From Candidatus Bipolaricaulota bacterium (GTDB lineage: Bacteria > Bipolaricaulota > Bipolaricaulia > UBA7950 > UBA9294): a stretch of DNA of 64,000 nucleotides. Positions 15,425 to 24,292 of this stretch are shown here, one piece after another. The stretch lies in the NCBI GenBank assembly GCA_028278555.1, contig JANQEA010000064.1, positions 62,001 to 126,000 on the forward strand, written 5' to 3'. The notes beneath the pieces are model-generated. The model saw only the letters and a program-made list of their open reading frames with translations, made no database searches and was not told where the DNA came from. Both the position numbers and the translations under genes were made by a program. Position 1 is the stretch's first letter, and every line of letters begins with the position of its first letter.

Positions 15425-16552
15425 TCACTGCAATGCGACGAGAATCGGGATCGATCCCGTTCCTTCTTCTAGGGCCCCAAGTGCTTTCCCAATTACTGCG
15501 CCGAAGGCCCGCGCTGGATCCTTGGCCTTCATGGCATGTCCTGCCATCGAGGATGTCGTCAGGAGATCACCAATCTGGATCGCCCCGTCCTGAGCGCATA
15601 CCTTACAGAACGTCTTCCCAACCAACGCAACCGCGGCACGCTGTCTTTTCGACGGGCCATTGCCAAGCAAAATCCCTGGCACGTAGTCCCCACCACCTGA
15701 CACGACGCCAGCGACTCGATGATCGTAGGGAACGCTGCTTTGACGAAGCTCGCCTTCGTTGCCCACAACCAGAACTGTGCCCGGTTCGACGGGCTCATTC
15801 TCGCCGACATCGAAGTTCTCCGCGCAGTCGGATCCCCTCAGTTTGATGTCTCCTGAGCCCGCATTCAGATGGATGGACGCCTGAGTTGCGTCGTTGATCT
15901 TCGTCGCGGAGGCGGGAAACAGCACAATGTCACCGTCGCAGCCCTTGCCGCCCGCCCAGATGTTCCCATCCTGACCATCCAGGCGAATCGAGGCGTCCAC
16001 ATGTGTCTTGCCGGCTGCTTCTTTGCGGAAGAGCATCAAGTCTCCATCCGCACCATTCCCTCCCGCCTTGATGTTCCCGTCCTGACCATCCAGGTGGATC
16101 GAGGCGTCCCCATGTGTCTTGCCGGCTGCTTCTTTGCGGAAGAGCATCAAGTCTCCATCGCAGCCCTGGCCACCCGCCTTGATGTTCCCGTCCTGGCTAT
16201 CCAGGTGAATCGTAGCCTGGGAGCCGTCGTTGATTGCGGTCGCTGAGGAAGGGAACAGAAGCAGATCTCCATCGCAGCCCATGCCGCCCGCCTTGATGTT
16301 CCCGTCCTGACCGTTCAAGCGAATTACCGCTTGGTCCAACGTCTTTCCATCCCCTTCGGTGCGAAACAGAATCACGTCTCCGTCTGTGCCGTTCCCCCCG
16401 AGCCACAGGTTTCCCTGGCCTCCCTCGATACGGGCAGTTGCCTTCCCGTCCTTCTGCTTCACGATGACCCACCCGTCCTTGCCAAGCCCACCTGCTTCTA
16501 CCTCTCGGATCGGGAGCTCAGGTCTTAGGTCCGTGATGTCAATGTCCGGCAT
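15425..16552 (-). CDS. Beta-repeat protein with tail-fibre-like C-terminal domain
   Basis: 375 residues. Residues ~38-225 are about five tandem ~37-residue repeats of the type IHLDGQDGNIKAGGxGCDGDLMLF, spaced 111 bp in the DNA, and likely fold as a beta-helix or stacked hairpins. The C-terminal ~130 residues (EPGTVLVVGNEGEL, VAGVVSGGGDYVPGILLG, GDLLTTSSMAGHAMKA, FGAVIGKALGALEEGTGSIPILVALQ) form a conserved module found at the ends of fibre-like proteins. It is probably a structural or adhesive fibre. AGGAGG precedes the ATG. It may be in one unit with the metzincin. Confidence 0.75.
   Translation of the reverse strand: MPDIDITDLRPELPIREVEAGGLGKDGWVIVKQKDGKATARIEGGQGNLWLGGNGTDGDVILFRTEGDGKTLDQAVIRLNGQDGNIKAGGMGCDGDLLLFPSSATAINDGSQATIHLDSQDGNIKAGGQGCDGDLMLFRKEAAGKTHGDASIHLDGQDGNIKAGGNGADGDLMLFRKEAAGKTHVDASIRLDGQDGNIWAGGKGCDGDIVLFPASATKINDATQASIHLNAGSGDIKLRGSDCAENFDVGENEPVEPGTVLVVGNEGELRQSSVPYDHRVAGVVSGGGDYVPGILLGNGPSKRQRAAVALVGKTFCKVCAQDGAIQIGDLLTTSSMAGHAMKAKDPARAFGAVIGKALGALEEGTGSIPILVALQ
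15880..16430 (-). repeat. Tandem 111-bp coding repeats
   Basis: About five in-frame units of 37 codons within the fibre-like gene. The two central units (around 16001 and 16112) are nearly identical, which indicates recent unit duplication. Confidence 0.8.
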
Positions 16553-17171
16553 GATTCAACCTCCTGGCCTGTTGCAGATGGCGCCAAGCGTGTGTACGCG
16601 TAAGCCAGTTCACACACGCACCATGTCAGCGCTGGGGAACCAGTGTTGCACTGCGCTTCTCTCCTACGACCACCACCACATCTTGACGGCCTAAGCCTCA
16701 TAGTACTGTATTCTGAAGATCATGTGAAGTATTGTATGACTTATACTTTCTCTCTCTCATATGCACTCGCCCTGCGGCCAACTGCTGCCGCACACCCGAC
16801 ATCGGCTCAGTAACAGAGCGAGGATTTGGTCCAAGAGAGAAGGGAAGCTACGCGCAAGCACTGCAGCCCGAGGAGATCATCGCGAAAATGCAAGATGGAA
16901 TGGGAGGATCCGAGGAATCAGTGCAGGATAGCTCTCAGCCTCGCGACACGTAAGATGCTGGTAGCCAGCAAACATACTCTACATGCAGTTCACCAGGTCC
17001 CGAAGCGCCTTCCCCTCTTCGCTGCAGACTACCAGGCGACCGATCACGTGTCCTTCGCAGGGATCTTGACCGATCTCCTCCGGCCAACCACGCGCGCAGC
17101 CTGCTTCCCGACCAAGGCTGCCTCCTTCACTCACATTCACTTGCTGCACTTCCGGTTTGGCAGCGGACGTG
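16553..17171. other. Intergenic region with AT-rich promoter stretch and possible gene remnant
   Basis: About 620 bp. 16690-16760 is unusually AT-rich for this window and probably holds the promoter of the fibre-like gene or marks foreign DNA. A minus-strand frame ending TAG at 16979 (about 16979-17157) has coding-like codon use (ending KALRDLVNCM) but no start. It could be the 3' remnant of a gene cut by the ACT duplication, whose left edge is at about 17172. Confidence 0.35.
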
Positions 17172-17570
17172 TGATGGATCGGTGAGGTGATTGTTATGAT
17201 CGAGTTTTGGCTTCGTGTCCGAGACAAGCCCGGAGCACTCGTCAAGGTGGCTGAAGCCTTGGCGGGAGAAGGAATCAACATCCTCGCGATTGCGGGGATG
17301 GTTACCTACCGTAGCGGAACCAATCGCATCGTCACCGACGACGCTGACAGGACCAGGTCCGTCCTCGATTGTCTGAGGGTCCGCTTCGAGGAGAAGGAAG
17401 CCCTCATCATCAGACTCGCCGACATCCCCGGTGAGCTGGCCAGTATCCGGCGGGAGCTGGAGAACCACCTGATCAACGTTGAGTCTGTCTATCCAACCTC
17501 CACCCGGGGACAGCTCATCGTCACTGTCGACAAGACGGAAGAGGCGAGGCGATTGCTGCCACTCGCCTGA
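17172..17570. repeat. Direct duplication of an ACT gene, copy 2
   Basis: Partner of 12837-13232. The two copies bracket about 3.9 kb that includes the HEAT-like, metzincin and fibre-like genes. Confidence 0.8.
17196..17570 (+). CDS. Double-ACT-domain protein, copy 2
   Basis: 124 residues with two ACT domains, nearly identical to the product of 12861-13259. Differences are scattered and mostly conservative (for example FWLRVRDKPGALVKVAEALAGEG). It keeps the stop after LLPLA that copy 1 has lost. The same GAGGTG ribosome site sits 6 nt before the ATG. A third, more distant paralogue is at 23203. The ligand is unknown. Confidence 0.85.
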   Translation: MIEFWLRVRDKPGALVKVAEALAGEGINILAIAGMVTYRSGTNRIVTDDADRTRSVLDCLRVRFEEKEALIIRLADIPGELASIRRELENHLINVESVYPTSTRGQLIVTVDKTEEARRLLPLA

Positions 17571-17639
17571 CGCGCAGCCGGATCGTCATCACATGGCGCC
17601 GACCCCGATCCGGGCAGTTCTGCCTGCGGTGTCTGTAGG

Positions 17640-18554
17640 CTACTGCAGGATCGGCTTGGTGTAGTCGTCGATCAGCCTCCAGGGTTTGAATCCGCACGAA
17701 CGATAGAGCGACTGAGCAGCTTCGTTGGAGGGCGAGTTGACGACAATCGCGTGCTCCATGCCCGCCTCGGCCATCCTCCCCATGGCGAAGGCGAGGAGCG
17801 CCTTGGCAAGCCCCCGGCGGCGATGCTCCGCGTGCGTTCCGACCGGCTCGAAGAGGCCTGTCCGGTTGATCGGATCGTGCCAGATCATCGTGAACGCGGC
17901 GAGCGTGCCATCAGAGGCTTCGACAACGAGCTCCCGCTCCGGCGCATAGCCAGGCGATTCCATGACGTAGCGATAGAGCTCGGGCGTCCAGTTGGCGCTG
18001 GGGAAGGCAGACAGGTGAGCCTCCGCTACGGCTGCCGACTCTTCCGTGCCCCGGACCGCGCGGATTGCGTACCCCGAGGGGATCGGCGAGACAGGCGCAT
18101 CCTTGAGGCCGATCCGATTGACCGTCCACAGCGCGTCGGCGACTGGCTCCCACCCCAGCTCCTCAAGGAGCTTCCCGGTCGCGCGATCGCATTGCCAGGC
18201 TTCGAACTCGATCTCGTCGCCTTCAATCTTGTGTTCGCGCATCAGCTCGATCGTCCGTCTCTCCGCGTACTCATAGATATCGCGTGCGAACTCGCTTCCT
18301 CGGAGATTCGGACGGATCTGTGCATCGAAGCTCCTGTGTCGTGGCTGAGCCAGTACCCACGCCGCGACGCCATGTTCGTCCTCCCAGATCGAGAGCAGGT
18401 CAGGCGGGTTGTAGTACTTGTTCCCGTTGAAGATGTGATGGGCAATGTCGCCGGGGTGCAGATAGCCGCATCCCTTCGTGTCCGCAATCGCACCGGCATT
18501 GAATGCCTGCAGAAGCTCCAGATCGCGAGCATCCCAATACGCTCTTCTCTTCAT
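17640..18554 (-). CDS. GNAT N-acetyltransferase (two-domain)
   Basis: 304 residues. The C-terminal GNAT domain (~150-300) has acetyl-CoA motif A HRRRGLAKALLAFAM and SNEAAQSLYRSCGFKPW. The N-terminal ~145 residues look like a second, degenerate acetyltransferase fold (LLSIWEDEHGVAAWVLAQPR). The ATG at 18554 overlaps the stop of the FeoC-like gene in an ATGA arrangement, so it is the last gene of the feo operon. The substrate is unknown; the iron link is by context only. Confidence 0.85.
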   Translation of the reverse strand: MKRRAYWDARDLELLQAFNAGAIADTKGCGYLHPGDIAHHIFNGNKYYNPPDLLSIWEDEHGVAAWVLAQPRHRSFDAQIRPNLRGSEFARDIYEYAERRTIELMREHKIEGDEIEFEAWQCDRATGKLLEELGWEPVADALWTVNRIGLKDAPVSPIPSGYAIRAVRGTEESAAVAEAHLSAFPSANWTPELYRYVMESPGYAPERELVVEASDGTLAAFTMIWHDPINRTGLFEPVGTHAEHRRRGLAKALLAFAMGRMAEAGMEHAIVVNSPSNEAAQSLYRSCGFKPWRLIDDYTKPILQ

Positions 18555-18814
18555 TCCATCGCCGAGGATGCGGAGCCCTGATCCACCACCGCATACACCT
18601 TCCCCTCCGCAGTCGAGGCCCGCCCAGCAGCGCACCCTCCGCAGTGAACGCATTCCGAGCCCTCGGCTGTGATCTCACGGAGCTTCCCTTGCCGCACGAG
18701 CTGGAGGAGCATCCCGTCGAGGGCCGAGTGATCGACGTCGAGTTTCCGCGAGAGCTCGGTCAGATTGACCGGCTCGGTCGCGGTTCGAAGCTCCTCGAGA
18801 ATCCGGCGCAGCAT
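18551..18814 (-). CDS. feoC: FeoC-like [Fe-S]-dependent winged-helix regulator
   Basis: 87 residues. A winged helix spans ~1-55 (ILEELRTATEPVNLTELSRKLDVDHSALDGMLLQLVRQGKL), followed by the cysteine cluster CVHCGGC that in FeoC-like proteins binds an Fe-S cluster. It lies 16 bp downstream of feoB, as in many feo operons. It probably modulates FeoB stability or expression. Confidence 0.85.
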   Translation of the reverse strand: MLRRILEELRTATEPVNLTELSRKLDVDHSALDGMLLQLVRQGKLREITAEGSECVHCGGCAAGRASTAEGKVYAVVDQGSASSAME

Positions 18815-18829
18815 GTCGATCCCTCCTGC

Positions 18830-20803
18830 TTATCCCACGAACAGCCGGCCGATCTGGTAGATCAGCGTCGCCAGCAGCCAGCCGAGAATGAGCGTGTAGC
18901 CGATCATGAAGAACGTCCACTTCCACGAACCGGTTTCGCGGCGCGTCACGGCGATCGTCGCCATGCAGGGGACGTAGATCAGCGTCATCACCATGAATGC
19001 GTAGGCGATCAACGGCGTCCATCCGAGCTGGGACCCGAGCGCCGCACCAATCCCCGCTTCGCCCGTCGCCAGGAGCGTTCCGAACGTCCCGACCACGACT
19101 TCTTTCGCCAGGATCCCGAAGACGAGGGTGACCGCCGACTGCCACTGCCCGAACCCGGCCGGTCCGAAGATCGGGGCGACCGCGCGTCCGATCGGCTCGA
19201 GCGCGCCGGTGTAGTCGAGTGCCCAGATGACGAGGACGATGCCAAAGATGATCGTTCCCGCCCGCGTCAAGAAGGACCGCCCCCGTTCCCATGTGTGGAC
19301 CGCCACACCCTTGATCGTCGGCATTCGGTAGGGCGGGAGCTCCATCACGAAGTGCCCGCTCTCGCCGCGCACCAACCGCTTGCGGAAGACCCACGCGAGG
19401 AGAATCGCGAGAATGATCCCGATCGCATACATCGAGAAGACGACGAGCCCCTGGTGCGCCGTGAAGAAGGCGCCGGCGAGCAACGCGTAGACGGGGAGCC
19501 TTGCGCCGCACGACATCAGGGGGTTGACGAGAATCGTCACGAGGCGGTCCTTCGGATTCTCGATCGTCCGCGTCGCCATAATCGCCGGAACGTTACAGCC
19601 GAAGCCGAGCATCATCGGCACGAACGAGCGGCCGTGAAGCCCGATCTTGTGCATCAGCCGATCCATCACGAACGCGGCCCGCGCCATGTAGCCGCAGTCC
19701 TCAAGGATCGACAGCGCGATGTAGAGGAGGAAGATGACGGGAACGAAGACGAGGACGGATCCGAGCCCCCCGATGATCCCATCGCGCAGGAGCGCGCCGA
19801 ACCATCCTTCGACCCCGCCCGCCTGATCGGCGAGCCAGCCGAAGCCCGCGTCGATCCAGTCCATGAACGGGACCGACAGCGTGAAGGCGACCTGGAACAG
19901 CCCGTAGAGCACAGCCAGAAAGAGTGGAATCCCGAGCCAACGGTTGAGCACGATCTTGTCAATCTGGTCTGAAGCAGTCACCCGCTCAATCGAGGGCTTG
20001 CGAACGACGTCCTTCATCAGCCCGCTGATGAAGCCATAGCGCGCATCGGCAATGACGGTCTCCGCCTCTTCGCCGTAGACGCTCTTCAGATGCGCGAGGC
20101 TCTTCTCGCGCGCCTCCGAGACGGCGGCATCGCCGGTGATCTCCTCGTGGCCCTCGATCATGTCCTCGTCGTCCTCAAGAAGCTTGATCGCCGTCCACCG
20201 CGGCGTCGCCCTGTGCGGCAACGGTCGATCACGAAGAAGCTCCTCGAGCGATCCGACCGCGTGTTCGATCTCGCGGCCGTAGTTCAACGAGACGCCGGGC
20301 CGGTGCGCTTCGGCAGCAGCGACAATCGCGTCGAGGACCTCCGCCGTCCCCTCGCTGCGCGATGCGACGCAGGGCACGACAGGAACGCCGAGAAGCGACG
20401 AGAGCTTCTCCGGATCGATCTGGTAACCGCGGGAGCGGGCCATGTCCATCATGTTGAGTACGAGGACCACCGGGATCCCCATCTCGAGGAGCTGCGTTGT
20501 CAGATAGAGATTCCGCTCGAGGTTCGACGCGTCGACGACGTTCGCCACCAGATCCGGCTTCTCCTCGAGGATGAATCGGCGGGCGATCAGCTCGTCCAAC
20601 GAGTAGGCCGTGAGGCTGTAGACGCCGGGAAGGTCGACGACGTGAATCGAAGTCCCTTTGTGCTCCCGATTCCCTTCCCGCTTCTCGACGGTGACGCCCG
20701 GCCAGTTGCCGACGTGTTGGCGCGCGCCGGTCAGGTTGTTGAAGACCGTCGTCTTCCCCGTGTTCGGATTTCCGGCTAGCGCGACCGTGATCTTCCTGTC
20801 CAT
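18830..20803 (-). CDS. feoB: Ferrous iron transporter FeoB
   Basis: 657 residues, G-protein-coupled Fe2+ importer in the inner membrane. The N-terminal GTPase has G1 [17 protein letters not shown]3 DLPG and G4-like NMMD. The helical spacer and the C-terminal gate domains follow ([38 protein letters not shown]) with about ten membrane helices. GGAGG precedes the ATG. It is preceded by two feoA genes and a DtxR-type regulator, so it is iron-regulated by context. Confidence 0.97.
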   Translation of the reverse strand: MDRKITVALAGNPNTGKTTVFNNLTGARQHVGNWPGVTVEKREGNREHKGTSIHVVDLPGVYSLTAYSLDELIARRFILEEKPDLVANVVDASNLERNLYLTTQLLEMGIPVVLVLNMMDMARSRGYQIDPEKLSSLLGVPVVPCVASRSEGTAEVLDAIVAAAEAHRPGVSLNYGREIEHAVGSLEELLRDRPLPHRATPRWTAIKLLEDDEDMIEGHEEITGDAAVSEAREKSLAHLKSVYGEEAETVIADARYGFISGLMKDVVRKPSIERVTASDQIDKIVLNRWLGIPLFLAVLYGLFQVAFTLSVPFMDWIDAGFGWLADQAGGVEGWFGALLRDGIIGGLGSVLVFVPVIFLLYIALSILEDCGYMARAAFVMDRLMHKIGLHGRSFVPMMLGFGCNVPAIMATRTIENPKDRLVTILVNPLMSCGARLPVYALLAGAFFTAHQGLVVFSMYAIGIILAILLAWVFRKRLVRGESGHFVMELPPYRMPTIKGVAVHTWERGRSFLTRAGTIIFGIVLVIWALDYTGALEPIGRAVAPIFGPAGFGQWQSAVTLVFGILAKEVVVGTFGTLLATGEAGIGAALGSQLGWTPLIAYAFMVMTLIYVPCMATIAVTRRETGSWKWTFFMIGYTLILGWLLATLIYQIGRLFVG

Positions 20804-20814
20804 AGGATCCTCCG

Positions 20815-21060
20815 CTAGGCCGGCATCGCCGCACCGCTGCAGTGTCTGACGTGGATCTTGTGGGTCGCACCGTGACCGATCGCGAGCCGCGATCCTTTGA
20901 TCTCAAGCACGACAGGGCCCGGACGCCCGTTGCTGATAACGCGGACGCGGCTTCCGGAGGTCAGCCCCATCTCCGCCAGACGGCGTCGAAACCCGTGGCC
21001 GCCCCGGATCTTGAGGATCTCGATGCACTCGCCAGGCTGGGCCAAGCCAAGGGGCATCAC
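20815..21060 (-). CDS. feoA: FeoA domain protein (second copy)
   Basis: 81 residues with an SH3-like FeoA fold ([57 protein letters not shown]). It binds FeoB and supports transport. Its ATG overlaps the TGA of the upstream feoA gene. It lies 11 bp before feoB. Confidence 0.93.
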   Translation of the reverse strand: MMPLGLAQPGECIEILKIRGGHGFRRRLAEMGLTSGSRVRVISNGRPGPVVLEIKGSRLAIGHGATHKIHVRHCSGAAMPA

Positions 21061-21302
21061 GCAGGCACCTCGATCGGCTCGACGAGGATGCTTGACGCCT
21101 CTTCCTTGCGGAGCGTCAGGTGATAGCCCTTGAGTCGGATTTCGATCGGATCGCCGAGCGGCGCCACACGCTGGACCGTGACCTCGCAGCCGGTGACCAG
21201 CCCCATGTCCATCAGCCGGCGCCGGATCGTTCCCGAGCCGCCGACCTTCACGATCCGCGCCGACTCCTTCGGCTTCACGTCTCGCAGTGTTCTCTCGTTC
21301 AT
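21057..21302 (-). CDS. feoA: FeoA domain protein (first copy)
   Basis: 81 residues (RTLRDVKPKESARIVKVGGSGTIRRRLMDMGLVTGCEVTVQRVAPLGDPIEIRLKGYHLTLR). ATG 21302 is chosen because GGAGGATGAG lies immediately upstream at normal spacing. Two feoA genes in tandem upstream of feoB is a recurrent arrangement in anaerobes. It is 55 bp after the DtxR gene and probably co-transcribed with it. Confidence 0.93.
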   Translation of the reverse strand: MNERTLRDVKPKESARIVKVGGSGTIRRRLMDMGLVTGCEVTVQRVAPLGDPIEIRLKGYHLTLRKEEASSILVEPIEVPA

Positions 21303-21356
21303 CTCATCCTCCGACCCGCTTGTTGGAGGTCCGAACTGCAACCGAGAAGAGGGGCA

Positions 21357-21851
21357 TCACCCGCCGACCAGATCCGCACGAGGCTTCCCCTCCGCAAGAT
21401 ACGCTTCGAACTCCCGACGCCAAACGTCCCCGTCCGGCTGACCGCCCGCGAGAAACTCGACGAACCGTGTCAGACAGTCAACCGTCTCGGAACTCAGGCC
21501 ATGTTCCAAACGACAGGCATCTTGCTCCGCCGTCGCCTCCTCGACGCCGAGGATCTCGGCTAGAAATCGGAACAGAAGATCGTGACGACCCACCACATCC
21601 TTCGCGCGCTTCCGTCCTGAAGCCGTCAGCTTGATGTCGCCGTACCGCTCGTGCGAGACGAGTCCTGCATCCGCAAGCTTCTTCACCGCAACCGAGACAC
21701 TCGGCTTGCTTACGCCAAGTTGATCGCTCAAGTCAGTGACACGAACCGCTGTTCCAACGCTACCGGAAAGGACGAGGATCGCCTCGAGGTAGTCCTCGAG
21801 GCTGGAGGATTCCTGGGTCACTTGAGATGGCTTCTTGCAGATGTTAGCCAT
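21357..21851 (-). CDS. DtxR/MntR-family metal-dependent repressor
   Basis: 164 residues. An N-terminal winged helix (SLEDYLEAILVLSGSVGTAVRVTDLSDQLGVSKPSVSVAVKKL) is followed by a metal-binding/dimerisation domain (GRHDLLFRFLAEILGVEEATAEQDACRLEHGLS), with metal ligands in the usual E/H/C positions. It has no C-terminal SH3 domain, but the two FeoA proteins next door have that fold. It is expected to repress the feo genes when Fe2+ is plentiful. The ATG at 21851 is only 8 nt from the -10 box, so its mRNA is nearly leaderless. Confidence 0.92.
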   Translation of the reverse strand: MANICKKPSQVTQESSSLEDYLEAILVLSGSVGTAVRVTDLSDQLGVSKPSVSVAVKKLADAGLVSHERYGDIKLTASGRKRAKDVVGRHDLLFRFLAEILGVEEATAEQDACRLEHGLSSETVDCLTRFVEFLAGGQPDGDVWRREFEAYLAEGKPRADLVGG

Positions 21852-21859
21852 GACAAACA

Positions 21860-21888
21860 ATGCTAGCTATCGGAGCCTTCCTTGTCAA
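21860..21888 (-). promoter_or_regulatory. Promoter of dtxR-feo operon
   Basis: A consensus -35 TTGACA (21883-21888), a 17-bp spacer and -10 TAGCAT (21860-21865), then 8 nt to ATG 21851. GCTAGC overlaps the -10 and may form part of the operator. Confidence 0.7.
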
Positions 21889-22173
21889 GCGAGGCGGCAG
21901 TGCGCTCGCCGAAGAGTGTGGTCGCGAGCGATCGAGGGCTTCCCGCTCTCAGGCACCAAGCGCCGATCGAGCGGTGATGTGCACGTCGCATTTCAATCGC
22001 TGTTCGAGTCGTGCGGCTTCGTCGTGACGCGGACACCGTCGTCAAGCCGGGTTGTGCTGAGACGCGATCTCGAGCCGTAGCCTCCCCGGGCAGAGCCAGA
22101 CCGACCCCCGCCTTCACATGCTGCACCACGTCTCGTAGTCTGTCTCCAAAGCATGCCCGAGGGAGGACACCGC
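21889..22173. other. Intergenic region
   Basis: About 285 bp between divergent units. I see no convincing gene. GGGAGG at its right end is the ribosome site of the next gene. Confidence 0.5.
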
Positions 22174-23178
22174 ATGACTTCGCCTAGCCTTGACAGACTG
22201 CTGACGACAACGGATCGCGCGACGGAGTGGATCCTCGAGGAAGGCGCTCCCTGGACGAGGTACAGAGCGCTGGTCGATCTGAAGGCTCTCGGATCCTCCG
22301 ACTCCGCTGTGAAGGATGCGCGGGCAGCGATGCTCGATTCCCCGGAGATCGTTTCGCTGATCGAGCACGCCCTGACCTGGGGGACCAAGCCCTTGAAGCG
22401 GCACAACGACGCCTCCCACCCTCTGGTTACGATGTCGGTCCTCGCCGACTTCGGCTTGAGTCGTGACGACCCCGGCATCCAGCAGATCTGGGAAGCGATA
22501 TCCTCCCGCATCTCCGACGAAGGCTTCTTCGAGACACTCGTCAACGTTCCGAAGCCGTTCGGCGGAAGCGGCGAGGACGAGTGGGCATGGATGGCCTGCG
22601 ACGCCTCCGCGCTCCTCTATCCGCTCTTGACCTTCGGCTACGGGAGCGAACTCATCGTCGAACGTGCAATTGAAGTGCTAGCAGACAGGGCGGACGACAA
22701 CGGATGGCATTGTGCTGCAGCGGAACGATTCGGCCGATTCAAGGGACCCGGAAAGCGCGAGGATCCCTGTCCGATCGCCAACGTTCATGCGCTCAAGGCG
22801 CTATCACTCGTCGGAGGCAGCGATGCGGCCGAAGCATCGGAGCGAGGGATCGAGACGCTTCTGTCGCACTGGGCCGACCGTGGGAAGGTCCGGTACTTCA
22901 TGTTCGGAATCGGCACTGACTTTCGAAAGCCGAAGTATCCGCTTCTCTGGTACGACATCATGCATGTAGCCGAAGTCCTCTCTCGATTCCCGGCCGCCCT
23001 TGCAGATCTACGGTTCCAGGAGATGCTGGAAGAACTCTCGGCGCAAGCCGATGAGAAGGGCCGGCTGATAGCCCGTTCCATGTATCTTCCTTGGAAGGGC
23101 TGGTCGTTTGCCGACAAGAAGCAGCCGAGTCCGTGGCTCACGCTCCTGCTGCACCGGATGGTCCAACGCGCTTCTTGA
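22174..23178 (+). CDS. Alpha/alpha-toroid protein of unknown function
   Basis: 334 residues, mostly helical, with terpene-cyclase/prenyltransferase-like toroid features (GFFETLVN, DNGWHCAAAERFGRFKGPG, ADRGKVRYFMFGIGTDFRKPKYPLLWYDIMH). Conserved Trp/Asp/His positions suggest a hydrolase- or cyclase-like cavity. Such stand-alone proteins are usually annotated as hypothetical. ATG 22174 has GGGAGG upstream and is preferred over 22153. It is followed after 24 bp by an ACT gene on the same strand. Confidence 0.6.
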   Translation: MTSPSLDRLLTTTDRATEWILEEGAPWTRYRALVDLKALGSSDSAVKDARAAMLDSPEIVSLIEHALTWGTKPLKRHNDASHPLVTMSVLADFGLSRDDPGIQQIWEAISSRISDEGFFETLVNVPKPFGGSGEDEWAWMACDASALLYPLLTFGYGSELIVERAIEVLADRADDNGWHCAAAERFGRFKGPGKREDPCPIANVHALKALSLVGGSDAAEASERGIETLLSHWADRGKVRYFMFGIGTDFRKPKYPLLWYDIMHVAEVLSRFPAALADLRFQEMLEELSAQADEKGRLIARSMYLPWKGWSFADKKQPSPWLTLLLHRMVQRAS

Positions 23179-23202
23179 GCATCCCCCCTGGAGGTGGAAG
23201 CG

Positions 23203-23565
23203 ATGAAGGAGTTCAGGTTCACCTTGCCGAATCAACCCGGAACGCTTGCGCGAACAGCCGCAGCCTTTGGAGAGGCAGAGGTCAACATCGAGGGCATCGT
23301 CGGCATGCCGGGAGGTCGCCGAGTCTCTCTCGTGGTTGACGATGAGGGAAAAGCTCGGGCCGTTCTGAGAGAGCTCGGTCTCGCCTTCGAGGAAATGGAG
23401 GCATGGCTACTCGACCTCCCGAACCGCCCAGGCGAGCTAGAGAAACTGCTCGAGCGCCTGGCGGCAGCCGGCGTCAACCTCGACTCCATCTACCCAGCCG
23501 TCGAACCGAACACGGTCATCCTCACCGCCGACAGCCTCGACAAGGCGAGGAAGATCCTGGGATAA
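23203..23565 (+). CDS. Double-ACT-domain protein, distant paralogue
   Basis: 120 residues with two ACT domains (KEFRFTLPNQPGTLARTAAAFGEAEVNIEGIVGMPGG, and LLDLPNRPGELEKLLERLAAAGVNLDSIYPAVEPNTVILT). GGAGGTGG precedes the ATG. It is clearly related to, but diverged from, the twin copies at 12861 and 17196, so ACT proteins have expanded locally. Confidence 0.85.
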   Translation: MKEFRFTLPNQPGTLARTAAAFGEAEVNIEGIVGMPGGRRVSLVVDDEGKARAVLRELGLAFEEMEAWLLDLPNRPGELEKLLERLAAAGVNLDSIYPAVEPNTVILTADSLDKARKILG

Positions 23566-23647
23566 GATCAGCTTCAGACGTATAAGGAGCACAGCGGGAC
23601 CATCGAGGAATCGGACAGTATGAGCACGGTGCAAAGGAGGAATGCCG

Positions 23648-24169
23648 ATGAAGTGGAAAGACAGCTTGAAGTCCTATGCAGAGGGGACCTACCGCGCGGC
23701 AGAAGGGTTGATCGATCTGGTATCCGAGGACCGACTCAGCTGGAAGCCCGAGACCGGATCGAATTGGCTGACGACGGCGCAGCTGCTGGACCACATCGGA
23801 AGCGCCTGCGGCGCGACGTGCAAGGGATTCGTCACGGGGGATTGGGGCGTGCCGCCTGAGGCATTCGAGACCATGTCGCCGGAGGACATGCTTCCGCCAG
23901 CGGAGAAGTTCGATGCCGTGGAATCCGTCGCCGCCGCTCGGGAGAAGCTGGCAGCAGACAAGGAACTGACGTTCCGACTCCTTGACGGACTCACCGACGA
24001 GGAACTCGAATCTCGGATGATGACGGCGCCATGGGATCCACGAGAACAGCCACTCGGTCAATGGATTGCGGAATCGATCGAGCATCTGACCGCTCACAAG
24101 TCCCAGCTCTTCTACTACCTCAAGCTTCAGGGCGTCGACGTGAATACCGCTCACCTGTGGGGCATGTGA
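23648..24169 (+). CDS. DinB-family protein
   Basis: 173 residues in a four-helix DinB/YfiT-like fold (SYAEGTYRAAEGLIDLVSEDRLSWKP, LLDHIGSACGATCKGFV, WIAESIEHLTAHKSQLFYYLKLQGVDVNTAHLWGM). Metal-binding histidines occur at the expected positions (LLDHIG; EHLTAHK). Such proteins act as metal-dependent thiol S-transferases or are uncharacterised. ATG 23648 has AAAGGAGG 7 nt upstream; the ATG at 23642 is too close to the site. Confidence 0.85.
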   Translation: MKWKDSLKSYAEGTYRAAEGLIDLVSEDRLSWKPETGSNWLTTAQLLDHIGSACGATCKGFVTGDWGVPPEAFETMSPEDMLPPAEKFDAVESVAAAREKLAADKELTFRLLDGLTDEELESRMMTAPWDPREQPLGQWIAESIEHLTAHKSQLFYYLKLQGVDVNTAHLWGM

Positions 24170-24292
24170 GCGCAGCCCGATCACAGGCCTAGAGAGGGAC
24201 CGCCGTGCCGGGGCTGAGACGCTCCAGAGGGCCTCGCGCGACGAGGCGGAACCTTCGCAGCCTGTTACATCGGAGATCTGCAAGGAGAGCCA

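Noticed and set aside
18503..19972. A 489-codon plus-strand frame over feoB
   Set aside because: Antisense to feoB, with Arg/Asp/His-rich shadow composition.
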